Origin: Pteria penguin
Lineage: Eukaryota > Mollusca > Bivalvia > Pterioida > Pteriidae
Assembly (NCBI GenBank): GCA_035048485.1
Contig: CM068586.1
Location: 28,166,349 to 28,230,348, forward strand
Direction: 5' to 3'
Length of the DNA: 64,000 bases
The notes under the pieces were generated by a model. It worked only from the letters and a program-made list of their open reading frames with translations. It was not told where the DNA came from and searched no databases. Of the stretch, positions 23,761-36,369 are shown one piece after another. Both the position numbers and the translations under genes were made by a program. Within the stretch, counting starts at the first letter, position 1, and each line of letters opens with the position of its first letter.

Positions 23761-25210
23761 CAGCTTCTTCATTATACAGAAATTACCAAGACATAGCTAC
23801 ATAGTAACATAAACCAAAACACTCTATACCAAGCAGAAAACAAATCGAAACAATAAAAAGTAATAGTCTTTTTCATTGTTTCACTGGTGTAGCACATTGT
23901 ATGCAACATAGTTCTTTTTTCGGAATGGCCGAAACTTCATATCAAAGAATGGAAAAATAGATAAACAAATAAATAGATCGGGTTCGGGAAAGCGGACGAT
24001 TGTTGACGAGTGCTAAAATGAGTCAAAGAACCAATATTTCTATTAACCTGTGGAGACAATAAGTATGAAAGAAATTAAATAGTGTGAGAAAGAATAAGAA
24101 AAGGTGTTGTGACCTTCAGAAAGCGCCAGAAACTACTATTAGCGTGTTCAAATAGTGCTCTGAATACAGAAATTGACACAGGGGGCATTTTATAGTATGT
24201 TTCGTAGAGGACAAGAATGGAATATCATCTACCACTTTTCCATCGCCTTTGATCGTGAAGCTATCATCAATTGTGAGCTTCACATGCCTTAAAAGTGATA
24301 AATGGAATAATGTGAACTAGACACATCTCGAAGCTGGACATATTGATTTTTAAAAAGGCTAGAGAAGTTTTTTATGAACCTTGTATTAAAGGGCTAAGGA
24401 AAGCTACGTTTTGCTGAGTAAGTTACTGAAGAGATTAAGGTTTATTCATATGCTAATCCACAAAGGAAAAAAATCGTAGCTGGAGTTGCTTCAGGCAAGA
24501 TAGTTAGAAAATACAAGATGTTTTCAAGGCTGCACAAATCAACTTAAATAAACGAGACAGTATTTTCAAAACGCCTACAAGTACAGTGACATACTTAATA
24601 CGTTAGTATAAAAAATGTAAAGCGACATCAACATAAGTCAACCGTGCTCTGTCTGTTTGTACGCGAGAAAATTGGTTTGGAGAAAACGGATTATATGTCG
24701 TCTTCAAGTGTGAATAACAACAACATTCAATATTAAAAGAAACTACAGAGTTTGGAAAAACTCTAGAGTAAAATATTTTTCGAGACATTTGGGAGGACCT
24801 ATCGAATGTATCACATCAAAGAAATTGGATCATATGTCTCAGTAGTCTGTTAAAATCGAGCCTATGTAAGAGTGGTGATCAAAATCGACCGTGATAACAG
24901 TGAAATTTGATATATAATACCCAGAAGCGGAAAGCTTGAAGGGCAATATAATGTATATAAGTTTTAATATTTATCGTACTGCCAAGGTGTGTCGATCGTA
25001 TATTAGTTGCTAAGATGCTTTGTAATCTTTGAGAATCATCATCAATCAGTAAAACCTACAGAGAAAAATGTACGAAACAAAGAAAATTTTACAGAAATAT
25101 CGCTGTTCCAATTTAAATAATTATTATCAAAAATTTGAGAAAATTTTCCGCACATTCTGGACATTTTTCTGTGCTGTTTTAATGAATTTTTTTTTTTTTT
25201 TTGGTTTTTG

Positions 25211-25241
<31 letters not shown>

Positions 25242-27365
25242 TTGTTTTTCTAAATTTCTCTTTGGTTCAATTCGGATGAAATTTGTAGCACTTCATTGAG
25301 AAATTGATGCATTAGGAAATAAACATGTATCTTATTTAGCTTATCTTTGACCTTGTCGATAGCAGTTTCATTCTATGCAAGTTAATAGAACATGGATACG
25401 ATTCAGTGCTAATTACCAACTCCTCGCATGCCCCTCAGGAACTACTTAGCACTCCCGATATTGATTGGAACGAATGGAAATTAACTTTTAAAACTATATA
25501 TTTAAAATTGGATTAACCACAAGGAGAGAGAGAGTTGTTTTAAATATGATCAAAATCATATATACAGTAAGTTAGTTCTATATAAAATATTTTTTCTCAT
25601 CCTATGCATATCGACGTATAAAATTTTGAAAAAAGTGCACAATAATACATGAGAAATTATAGAATTGAAGAATTCAGCATTCAAAACTATACATATCACC
25701 GTCTTTAGCACATTTCATTAACTATCATGCAAACTTAAAAATAACAATTAAAAGGCAAAGTAAGTAACGGGATATCTATAGCGTTCAGTCTCCATTGGTT
25801 ATATAATCTTCCACGCCATTTTAATAGACAATGTACACCTTCATTGCAGATTTAATTACTTTGTTTTCTCATCACTTATCTCAAGACATTACTTTCTTTG
25901 TTTATTATTTACCTTTGCATGATCAAGCCTGAGTTCGAGCTATCGAGAGAAATATATGAATGATAATAAATAATGGGACTATCTATCTTGGGTGTTTTAA
26001 TTATTACTGTAAGAAAAATATATTCATGATTATATATGAACAACTTTAATCAGTCTTTGACTGCATTGGGTATAATTCATCTTTTGATTTTGTCTCATTT
26101 CAACACTTTCAGATTTATACAATTGTTTTATTGTTATTCATTTTTGTTACTACGCATTACTAGCATTGTGCAAGTACGGTTTATACACGTAGAGTTGTTA
26201 TATGTTTATATATTACTAGTATATGTTACTGATGTAGGTTTTGTTACATACAATAAAGAAATGAATTTCCTATATTTTCAGATATTAAAATGCATAGGAC
26301 AATATTTAGTATGATGAAATAAGGTGTCATCAGGAATAATAAGAATTATAGACAAAGACATAATACAATTCAGCAAACGTTATCTTTACTAAGGAACCAT
26401 TACAGTAATGAAGCAATTGATAATCACGTGGAAATTCCAATCCTGATTAGCTTATAGGCATATGGCTGTTGCAAATATTGATTAGATACAGTGTATGTCG
26501 TCACATGTTTCTGAAGTTGTGTGTGTGTCTTACTAAAGCTTTTCGAAGCCCCAGTACTCTCCTTTAGGAATCTCCAGTATCAATAACAACATTAGATAGC
26601 CTTAGAAATTGTGGTTACTATATGCCTCCCTCAGAAAATCTGCTATATCATATATCTGAGGACTTTATAAAGACTCAAATTCTTCTTCATCAGAATCTCT
26701 TATAAAAGTGTGCCACATACTGATTCTGAAAAATAAATCCAATTTCACAGAAATAGAATTAAAAGACAAATAGAAATTCGAACAATATAAAATTCAAAGA
26801 CAAATAGAAAATCTAACAATAGTAGATAAAAGTCTTCATTGAAATGAATCTTGTCTGAAAAAAAATCATGATATTTAAGTCATGCAAAGCACTTCCTACC
26901 ATCTTTATTACTAAAAAAAAACTGGATTTATGCATTTATTCACATTTTCTTGAACATAAAGCCCTTCTTAAGTTATTTCCTTTCGCAGCGTATAGGAGTT
27001 CATGGATCCGTCAAGCGCTTTAATCACAGTGCTGAACTGGCTTTACAGGTTCCAGTATTTCATATGTGTGTATACTGAACAAATAAACTTCATTTCTCAA
27101 TTCACTTTGTTTTTCAGAATATCAGTATTAACGTTAATTGGAAGTGAACACATTCATTCTAAATGCCTTTAGTGTTATTTTAATCCTGTTTAGATTTTAA
27201 AAATTTTGCAGATAGGCACTCACAGTAAGAACGGTACGCCAAGCAGGAGACAATAACAGTTCTAGAAAACTTGGTTTAGTCACTGATTAAGTATCAATGG
27301 ACATCCATTATGGAACGTTGTTGCAGGTACAAATGTAATATTTCATCACTTAATTTACAATGCAG
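23761..27365. other. Long stretch without a supported gene
   Basis: AT-rich. A weak coding trace at 24424-24540 (frame reading VTEEIKVYSYANPQRKK, then GKIVRKYKMFSRL and a stop) may be a relic of a repeat-borne gene but is not identified. T-rich tract at 25188-25245. Confidence 0.4.
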
Positions 27366-27575
27366 GAGCGCATCATAAAGCGGAGTAAAAAACGAAAAAG
27401 TACCGAAGGGTAAACCATATCTCATAGTCTATGGAATAAAAGGACACTATCGTGTATAGTGTCATATTCAGACAAATGCGAACCCCAATAAAATCGAGGA
27501 GAGACCAGGTGCACAGGAGGAGTAAGCCTCCCTTGGTTGATGCAAAACCCGTCGCAAAAGTCCTGAGTCAGGTTT
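27366..27575 (-). mobile_element. P2 retroelement, 3' flank fragment
   Basis: It is the inverted copy of the flank at 43895-44072: GAAAAAGTACCGAAGGGTAA, CTCATAGTCTATGGAATAAA, GCGAACCCCAATAAAATCGA and CCCGTCGCAAAAGTCCTG. Confidence 0.8.
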
Positions 27576-27991
27576 CTGTTTCTTTGGTGTCTTACTCTGT
27601 TATAAATGAGTAGTGCGCAATGCGATTCAACATAAATTAATTGCGTGTTGTAAGATTTCTTTCCATTGGAATGTAAAGCATTTCATATTTGACTATGTAA
27701 TGATAAAAACCATATTTTTGAAATATGATTGGGGATCAGATTCACATTTATAATTATTGAACAGAAAGTTAAGATGCAAAGTAGCAACAAATGTTGCCTG
27801 AGATATATAGTACGCCATCAGGAAAAATAAACCAGGATTGATTTAATTGATAATGTATGCTAAAATATAATTTTACATAACCAATAATGATATACAAGAA
27901 ATATGTAAGCCATTTATATTTTCCTCACATATTCGGTCTTTTCGTTCTGCAGAATTATTTCCCATTTGTGCAGGTATCTGCCGTCAAACCA

Positions 27992-28074
27992 TTGTGACGT
28001 CATGCAGTTTCTATATCATATCATTTCCCGTAATTTTACACCAGTTTCCATAGAACTGGTTAACGTCACAATGC
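27992..28074. mobile_element. Possible MITE-like element with 12-bp terminal inverted repeats
   Basis: CATTGTGACGTC at 27992-28003 is inverted as AACGTCACAATG at 28063-28074, about 60 bases apart. The inside holds a small hairpin (CCAGTT...AACTGG). One copy only is seen in this window. Confidence 0.35.
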
Positions 28075-29839
28075 ACAAAGCTCTGTATAACGAAAAGACT
28101 CACTTACAACATTGACATAGACAATGGAAGATACAGAAATATGATTTTGTGGAAAGGATCATAAGAGTATCTGTTCAATGTCAAAAAATTAATTATATGT
28201 TAATCACCACAATACACCAATTATTCAATTCATCCTGTATTTGTAATGCTTTGGTGTACTGTGTATGCATACTATATAGTAAAGCGAACAATCGTATATC
28301 ATTAGTATCGTTTTTTATATCCAATTATCGCCTACAAATGATTCAGTGAAAAATTACGTGGATACGTTTCCGTGTAACCAATTAGCATCTTTGCGTTTAA
28401 ATATGTAATTGCGGTAGCATAACAAAGCCTGGGAGATATGGGAAGAATAACGCTTTAACAATTATCATGAACATCATGTGATTTGTGAGGGTGTTTGTAG
28501 ATCGTGGAAGAAAGGCATTATAGAAATGATGTTTATAAAAAAAACCCATTATATGAACATGTATAGTCAAGAAATAAATAATTATAGCAACCAACGTTAA
28601 ATCGTTATGCAATGTAACAATATGTAATGTGACTGCATTTCGCAAAATTATAGACTGTTTCTAGCAGTCTGCTGGCTGCATGAAGTAGATATAATAACTC
28701 CTCGTGGGTAAACAACTTCACATTTGAGTTTCATAAATATCCTCTTTTATACACTGTTGTGAGGACCTCAGTAATGTTATTTCATAATACGTCCTCAGTA
28801 TTTTTCATTTTTGATTGCTATTGAGTAATGCCACATTAACTTGGATTATATAAATGGAATACGTCTATATAGAAGAAAGCTATATAAAAAGTTAGCGAAG
28901 GTTATGGTATCACTGCTGACAATACATCATTATTTCGCATACTTCTCTCACGCCTCGAGTAATATACTGTCTAGAAATGTATTCTTTAATGCAGAGATTT
29001 CCATTATATCTTATTTCTGTGCCTGTTTAAGTAAATTTAATATATAATTATTACACTTGCTTGATACAAATATGTGGTTGGATGCATTCCTTGAATACGT
29101 TCCAGGAACGTCAATTTTTTATAAGATATTTTATAAATACGTCATCAAATCAAATTTGATTTAATGATCAATTTCTAATAATGAGAGGCAGAAAATACTA
29201 TCATACGAATTCACAGTTTTGAAAATAATAAGTGAGATAGCTGGTTTAAAAGTATCAAGGTACTTTGTTATATGATAAGACTCTTTTACTATTCCAATTG
29301 AAAAAAAAGTCCTCGGTTACCATTCTACAGAAACTGATATCATTAATCTTACATTGGAATTAAGCTTTAATTTAAACGGTTTCATTCGTTATATTTTATT
29401 TGCTTTGTTTTATTATCATTATTGTAAACTTCATGAACACAACATACCTGCTCGAAGAAGCGTGTCATCGCATAGAACTAGACTCGTGAACATTATTGTC
29501 AGAAACCGTACCGCTGTCATTAGGCACGCTAAACATATATGGGCTCATAAACTTTCAGCGCGTGATGTCTTCATATAGACTTGACATTATATTGTGTTAA
29601 GGCTGTACTATGTACTGGTCGGCATACAGTTGTATATGGTATTTGGATTGAAAATAGAATGTTTCTGTTATATATCTGTTAACTCATAATCATACTTAGA
29701 ATAGATAAATGGTTAGAAAGGGGGGGGGGGGGGTGGAATTAATACAGTCAATACTATTTTATAACTTTTAGTGAATTGTTTTTTATTGATCGAATAATAA
29801 ACATTGTGTATTTTATAATTAATTTCAATGATTTTCGTA
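28075..29839. other. No gene seen
   Basis: AT-rich DNA. Short frames have no recognisable motif. Confidence 0.5.
29720..29733. repeat. Poly-G run (14 G)
   Basis: A homopolymer. It produces a proline-rich artefact frame on the other strand. Confidence 0.95.
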
Positions 29840-29960
29840 ATGTCAGTTTCTGTGTTTATTATACTATTATCATTATGTGTTATGTGCATGATTTGTGTCA
29901 TACAGCTTGGTCAATGTCTTGTCTTCTCTTATTGCTATACTGATGACGACTGAAATAGAA
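29840..29960 (+). mobile_element. P2 module 3 end fragment
   Basis: It contains TTATACTATTATCATTATGT, CATGATTTGTGTCATACAGC and TTGGTCAATGTCTTGTCTTC, matching the ends at 45060-45150 and, inverted, 47090-47160 and 56690-56770. Confidence 0.6.
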
Positions 29961-30156
29961 GAAGGCATGTTAAACATATTCGTTTGCTGTTCAACACTTT
30001 AAAATGAAGCTCTCGTGAACATCCCATATTCATGTAACCAAATCAAACAAACAAAATAAAACAAATGGAAATAAACACAAAAATGTGGATGTGGTTAACA
30101 AAACAAATTGTCGCTCAAAATTTATCTGATTTTTACTACACAATACTAATACTCAA

Positions 30157-30184
30157 CCCCCCCCCCCAAACACACACACACACA
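30157..30184. repeat. Poly-C run followed by (CA)n
   Basis: Eleven C bases are followed by a CA dinucleotide run. Confidence 0.9.
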
Positions 30185-30581
30185 AAATGTGCTTATACGG
30201 GGAGGGGAGGTTTCGAGGTGTTACGAAAATGAGGATAGTGAAGTAAGAATATATCCTTAACTCGGGAAAATATTACTCATGTCAATGGAAGATTTCCAGT
30301 GTACAGCGTTTTATTAATTGAGTCTTTCTCGCTCGACACGGTAGAATGCCATTATACTTACTTTATCAAAGAATTTTGATTACACTATCACTGGTTGCTA
30401 AACAAGATCACAGTTTATCAGGGACAAAGCAATAAACAGTTCGTAATAAAAGCTTTAGTCTTCATAAATCAATAAAATTCCTCAGAGAATTACCTGAATA
30501 ACATCAAAACAAGTATGTCTTATCCTTCTAAATGTCCTTTTTCTGCTAAATTCTTTTATCATTTTCTCTTTGCTTTAACAG

Positions 30582-30685
30582 GAGGTAGTGGCTCTCCGCG
30601 TAAGGCGAGCGCGGTTTTGCTATCGTTAGAAGAGGCATTACGTACTGCGGAGAAAATCTTACCGAAAACCAACTTTTCGGTCTAA
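30582..30685 (+). CDS. Candidate terminal exon, GC-richer than its surroundings
   Basis: A pyrimidine-rich tract ending TTTAACAG (acceptor AG at 30580-30581) precedes an open frame. After two bases completing a split codon it runs GSGSPRKASAVLLSLEEALR and on to NFSV with a TAA at 30683-30685, 33 codons in all. The stretch is clearly richer in G and C than the flanking DNA. The predicted peptide is a basic start followed by an amphipathic helix-like part. No upstream exon was found, I do not recognise the protein, and a fragment of an old mobile element is an alternative. Confidence 0.3.
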
Positions 30686-32637
30686 ATGGCCTTTCGTATA
30701 TCTAACAACGTCTATAATAGACTTACATATATGATAATACATTCATCTTAATGATGTGCAAACGAAAAGTGGTTATACCCCAGTATGTGCTGTGTCCGTC
30801 AAAAGGAACAGTGGGATTGATTCAACGATGAAGCTATGAAACCAATGCTTTTGTGTGTTTATTCTTTCATTATCTACATGTCATTGGCAAACAACTGAGT
30901 CGGATGTCTTTCCTCTAGCATTCTAACAGACAAGACTTGATAAAAACACCGATCCGATGAGTTGAGTATTTCACAGCATTTGTTATATGTGGTTTTCTCA
31001 TGTTTGAAATTAATTTCTACGATTAAAATTCAATATAGGATGGGATGAGATGGAATTTACTCAAAATTCTTCGACGTTTTTGTTAGGTGATAATGATATC
31101 ATTTAATTTTCAGTGTGTTTGACGCTGATAACTGTAATTTCTACGGTATCATACCCCACTAGGCAACCAGAACGGGCACAAGAGCAGGTGTATCTAAATC
31201 CCTTAACCTACTCTTTCTACCTGGTGACATACACGTGCACCAGTCAACATGCATTGCATTTCTAATAATACTAATAGCGTTTAAAATATAAATACCTTAG
31301 GTAACAAATTAACATCCTCACATGCATGTTTCACTAATTCGTGTTTTAATCATTGTTCGTTCTATTTCACTTCTAATCTTTTCAATGGACACTAGGACAA
31401 ACCGCCATTATTGACTTAAAATGTTGTTTACCTTGCCATTGTATTAGTATGCGATTAAGTCACATGTATCATGGATAAAATACTAATGTGGTGCCATAAT
31501 AAATTATGTTTATTGGACACTTATTAAATTTTTGTTTACATATATAAGCTAAATATGATAAGAATGATAAGAAATGATACGAAACTCATTTCTTAAATGA
31601 GTAACAACAATCTTACCTGTCGCTAACACAACGTAGTGTTATGAAGGAAAAATGAAAAAGGAGAAAAGCATGATATTTTACAAAAAGAAAAAAAAAAGAA
31701 AAATCTGTGTATTAACACATCCGTGGAGACATACATGTAAATCGTCAAGATCACTCTGCAGGTGCTATACGTCGCAAAGTTCACGATTCCTAAGGAGCAC
31801 TGAGAGAACATATCGATGTATAACATACTCATGCATACTGAAGGGGCCTAAGTATACAAGTATCTTATCATGAATGCAACATAATTACACGATTCGAGAC
31901 AATGGCAAATGAGATGAAAGTGAAAGTGAAAATTAGAGCAATACTTTGCACTAATATGAAATTTGTATAAAAAGATTATCAGAATAATATACCATCCTGC
32001 AGTGACCCGAGTGAAATGCTGTTCATACGACGAACAATAAGAAATATGTAGCCGATATACCCCATGTAATGATTTATATATACTGTATACGTATACGTGT
32101 GAGACTGTTTTTCATTTTCATTATTTTTCTTTATGCCTGGCTACATGTATGCTCAATCCTAAAAGTGCTTTACTTATATCTGAGATATATCTCTCTCCCC
32201 CGCCCCCCTCCCCCTTGCTTTACGAGGTCTCGTGTCACAGTAGACGTTTCCTCAATATTTATTCGATGTACATATATTAGAATGTTTGTACACTGAGAAA
32301 GGCGCTTGAAAGAAGAGGAAATATATGGTGCACCAAATTGATTCACGTATACATATATATTCTAATATTTATTTTAAGCTAACTACACGAATTCAAGATA
32401 ATATGAAAGGAGGAAAAATGAGCAAAATGAAAATAGACAGCGGAACATCATTAACCGGTTGGCCTGTTAACGAAATTTAACAATAAAATGTGTAATAAAT
32501 TACAAGTTCATACTACTTGGAATCACTGTCATCAAATAGTAAGGTTTGTAATTTTTCTTGTTTTGATTACTGCATTTATTATTATTTTGAGATAGTATTA
32601 TATTTTATAGGTTTGTTGATTTCAAATTATTACTTAA
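30686..32637. other. No gene seen
   Basis: AT-rich DNA up to the left TTAA of element 2. C-rich patch at 32198-32213. Confidence 0.5.
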
Positions 32638-32683
32638 ATCTGGCCTCTCACAATAAAAGGCCGAAATATTTGAAAAAAGAATT

Positions 32684-32721
32684 ACGGGAGCGATGTCGAC
32701 CTAGGTCCACCTCGTTCTCGT
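32684..32721. repeat. 38-bp imperfect palindrome inside left terminus of element 2
   Basis: ACGGGAGCGATGT...GACCTAGGTC... pairs with its own complement around a central CCTAGG. It is the counterpart of 35353-35390. Confidence 0.75.
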
Positions 32722-34639
32722 ATATTTTAAGAATACTAAATGAACGTCTGACCCAATTGCTCTCGCTCATCACATAAAAGAAATATCAAATCGACAAAGC
32801 GTAACATTTAATTTGCGGCTACCTGCACGGACGGTCAACATGGCTGTATAAGACCTATGAAAACTTCATGTTTCCTCACTATGCACAGTTTATCGATATG
32901 TAACAATTGCAGCACTAAAGGAAATTATTTATTTACATTTTTAATTAATTTCTTTATGACAATTTAGTTATGTGTCTATTATTTCATTTTTGACTGGCAT
33001 TTAACAATATGGAATCAAGTTTACAAGTAAAATGTAAAAATGCATATATTATTACATATCATAACATGATCCACCACAGGGTATAGGAGACGTAGGGGAC
33101 ATCTCTGGTTAAATATCTCACTTCTTGTCTTATCTTTTAAACCTGTCTTTCATATTCTATTCGCCCAAGTTTACTTCCCTCGAATTTACACTTCCTCCCT
33201 GATTCCCACTCCTTCCCTCATTTCTTCTCTATTCTGCCTCACCTCATAAATAAAATGAAATTTGGAATTAGTATATACAACATTCCCACGGACACTCTCT
33301 TGAATTCAGAGTGTTCGATTATAAGTATTTTCACATTTACAGAGACGAATGATGGAGAGAAGATAAAAGCTGCATTCTTTCCTTTTTGGGGTGAGTGAGG
33401 TAACAGTGGTGGGTGAGATAGAACTTCCGCTCGGTTTTGTATAATATGAATGGAAATCCCTCCTATCCCGCCCTCCCACGTTCTTCGCTGTTTTGCACCT
33501 GTCTAAGAAATCTTGTGCAAAAAGCGTTCGGTCGTTCCGTCCGTCTGTATGTTCTTCTTTCAAAAGAATGTTGTTACAGTTACCAAAATTCAGTAGTAAG
33601 TATATCCCCAAAGCGTCATTATGTGATCAGGGGAAGGACATTGCCAGCTTTGTTTATTTGCCCCTGGGACATTCCTGTTTCAAAACGCAGGTTATTTAGC
33701 TGTAAATTTGACTAAATCTTGAATTTGTCTTAACAACGCACTGGTCCATCAATAAAACATAAATTTTCTCAAAAGTGGCATGTATTCATTCTGATTCCGT
33801 ACTATTCTTGGCGAAAAATGTTTGTACTTTAAATAAAATAAAATAAAATAAAACAAAACAAAACCTTTGTGAACCCAGCCGTCAGAACAGGGGATGGTGG
33901 TTTTGGAACGAAATAACCCCATCCTTTCGGAAATATTCATACACAAAGTTTTTGCGTTAATTTGAGGCTGACACATTAATGCCTGGCGCAGATTATTTTC
34001 TTTTTTCACGGTTCAGACACTGCATTTCTATGTCCAATGTTTCTTTATCGGTAACCCCACTTTTTCGTTCAAAATCGGTTCATTCGCTCTGTCCAATGTT
34101 TCTTGGCGTGTGGCTATAAGTAATGAAAGGGCTGTGGCAAAACTGTAAAAATAACCACCAACCCCTTTCCTGACAATATAAGAAACAAACCATTTTCAAG
34201 GATGTACAGTTACCACAATACACCTTATATCGGTAACCCCACCCTTTTTCGTTCAAAATCTGTTCATTCGCTCCTGATGTGTATGTTCAATGACTCTCAT
34301 ACTTTACAAATTACATTATTCTATATGCACCTACTTTGTAGGATCGTAAACGGAATCGTGTGTATAATACCATTTCCTGTTCTTACTTATTCGAACACTC
34401 CAAGTGATGTGTCAACAAACGGATGTGTAAACAGACGTTTACTTGTTTACCGTAAAGTATATATGTATAAACAGTATTATGCTTTCTAATCGTTTGGTCC
34501 GTTGTGGAGTATTGGAATCTGGCTCTTGTAATTTGGAGAAAGGATAGTATTCCCTGAATATTGTAAGTTTTCAAATTTCCCTTTTTACATTTGCATGGGG
34601 AGGGTCGATATGTTACAAGTACATCTGAACATAAAATAC

Positions 34640-35072
34640 TATTTGTACATAATAATACATGTCATACCTTGTCATATAACAATATTTAAATAACTAATAC
34701 ATAATGATACATGTCATACCTGGTCATATAACAATATCTAAATAACTAATACACAATGATACATGTCATACCTGGTCGCATTACAATATCTAAATAACTA
34801 ATACATAATGATACATGTCATACCTGGTCGTATTACAATATCTAAATAACTAATACATAATGATACATGTCATACCTGGTCATATTACAATATTTAAATA
34901 ACTAATACATAATGATACATGTCATACCTGGTCGTATTACAATATTTAAATAACTAATACATAATGATACATGTCATACCTGGTCATATTACAATATCTA
35001 AATAACGAAAACATAATGATACATGTCATACCTGTTCGTATTACAATATCTAAATAACTAATACATAATACC
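34640..35072 (+). repeat. 52-bp minisatellite, about 8 copies, inside element 2
   Basis: The unit ATGATACATGTCATACCTGG, then TCATATTACAATATCTAAAT and AACTAATACATA, recurs every 52 bases (for example at 34652, 34704, 34756 and 34808). Units differ at only a few positions. Confidence 0.95.
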
Positions 35073-35352
35073 TATGATTAGTTCGTTCAACTTTGGTGGC
35101 AAAATGCATACAACATTACAGTATCATGTTATCTATTGTTGTAATTTATTTTGTATTATTTATGTATGTTACTTCAAAAAATTAAGAAATTAAAAAAGAA
35201 ATACATGTACTTCTGTTTCCGATCCCATGTTGACTTTGTCGTGTCTTCGAACAAATGTCACGGTTGCATGACTCCGCCTGTTTCTTTTATACTGTGGGCG
35301 AGAACTCCGTTCGAACATTTGGGTCAGACGTTCATTTAATATTATTAAACAT

Positions 35353-35390
35353 ACGGGAGTGATGTTGACCTAGGTCAACTTTGCTCCCGT
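35353..35390. repeat. 38-bp near-perfect palindrome inside right terminus of element 2
   Basis: It runs from ACGGGAG to CTCCCGT around GTTGACCTAGGTCAAC, with only a few unpaired positions in each arm. It is missing from the matching place in element 1 (about 15184). Confidence 0.85.
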
Positions 35391-35441
35391 AAACAAATTT
35401 TCGAAACACCTCGGCTTTTTATGGTGAGAAGCCAGATTTAA

Positions 35442-36060
35442 TGACGTAGTTTTATGTTTAGCATGTTCTCGTACAATTTAAATAGCAGAGGACATGAATC
35501 TGTCTTATTAACCAAGCATATGACAATGCCCACTTCACATTACGGTGACACACGTACAATTATACAACTTTGAGGACTAAGTATTATCTCAGTTGTATAT
35601 ACCGTAAGATTCGTGTCATACAGGTTAAGATGACTTAGACGCAAAGAAGTAAAACAATGCGAACCGAGTAATGTTCTTTCGGAAAATCGATATAAAATGA
35701 CAAAACAATTAGAAAAGCCAATCACGGACCTCCAGGAAAATCCAGAAGAAGGATCAGCTGATCCTGCAGGCGCCACAGTAGCCCGGATGCTATAATATAT
35801 GTCGAGTTATTATAAACCGGAGGTCACATTCAGTACCCTTGTCACAATTTGTAAAACGTCACGAATACTGTGGTTATAGCGATATAGATCTACCACTATC
35901 TAAGCCATAACATCTTCAACCAAATAAAGATGTCAACATAGATATTCCGTCAAAAGGAGGGAATGTCGGATAAAAAAAGGAGGGGATGTCGGATAAAAAA
36001 AACCTTTGCTGCTTTGATAAGTAAATCAATGATAGATGTCTATATTATTCTATAAAGTAG
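35442..36060. other. No gene seen
   Basis: Contains a local tandem pair of AGGGGATGTCGGATAAAAAA-like phrases at 35957-36002. The minus frame at 35540-35776 has no motif. Confidence 0.5.
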
Positions 36061-36165
<105 letters not shown>

Positions 36166-36289
36166 TAGTATTAACACCAGAATGTAAAACTATAGGTCTA
36201 AAATTAAATGAAAGAAAAAAGAGGAGTCAAATTAAATGGGAGGGGGGGGGGCAGTGTTCTATTATTTTATTTTATAATGTAGCTTGGTT

Positions 36290-36293
<4 letters not shown>

Positions 36294-36334
<41 letters not shown>
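36294..36334. repeat. (CA)n microsatellite
   Basis: CA dinucleotide run about 130 bases from the AT tract, with an 11-G run at 36241-36251 between them. Confidence 0.95.
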
Positions 36335-36341
<7 letters not shown>

Positions 36342-36369
36342 CAATTTTTCATATTATCAGCACACTAAA

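Larger units (their letters stand above)
32638..35437 (+). mobile_element. Inverted-repeat DNA element 2, TTAA-flanked, about 2.8 kb
   Basis: Terminal inverted repeats of about 120 bases (32638-32758 and 35317-35437) begin ATCTGGCYTCTCAC and end TAAATGAACGTCTGACCCAA. By eye they agree at roughly three bases in four. TTAA lies immediately outside both ends (32634-32637, 35438-35441), as a target-site duplication of a TTAA-using transposon such as piggyBac would. The interior holds the left segment shared with element 1, a partly duplicated block near 34046 and 34228, and the 52-bp minisatellite. No transposase gene is recognised, so it is inferred to be non-autonomous. Confidence 0.65.

Noticed and set aside
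29938..29960. CTGATGACGACTGAAA, a second hammerhead-like core
   Set aside because: The segment between the boxes cannot form a stem.
33306..33715. Opposing frames of 101 and 92 codons inside the TTAA element
   Set aside because: No transposase motif, and the corresponding region of element 1 is not preserved, so coding is unsupported.
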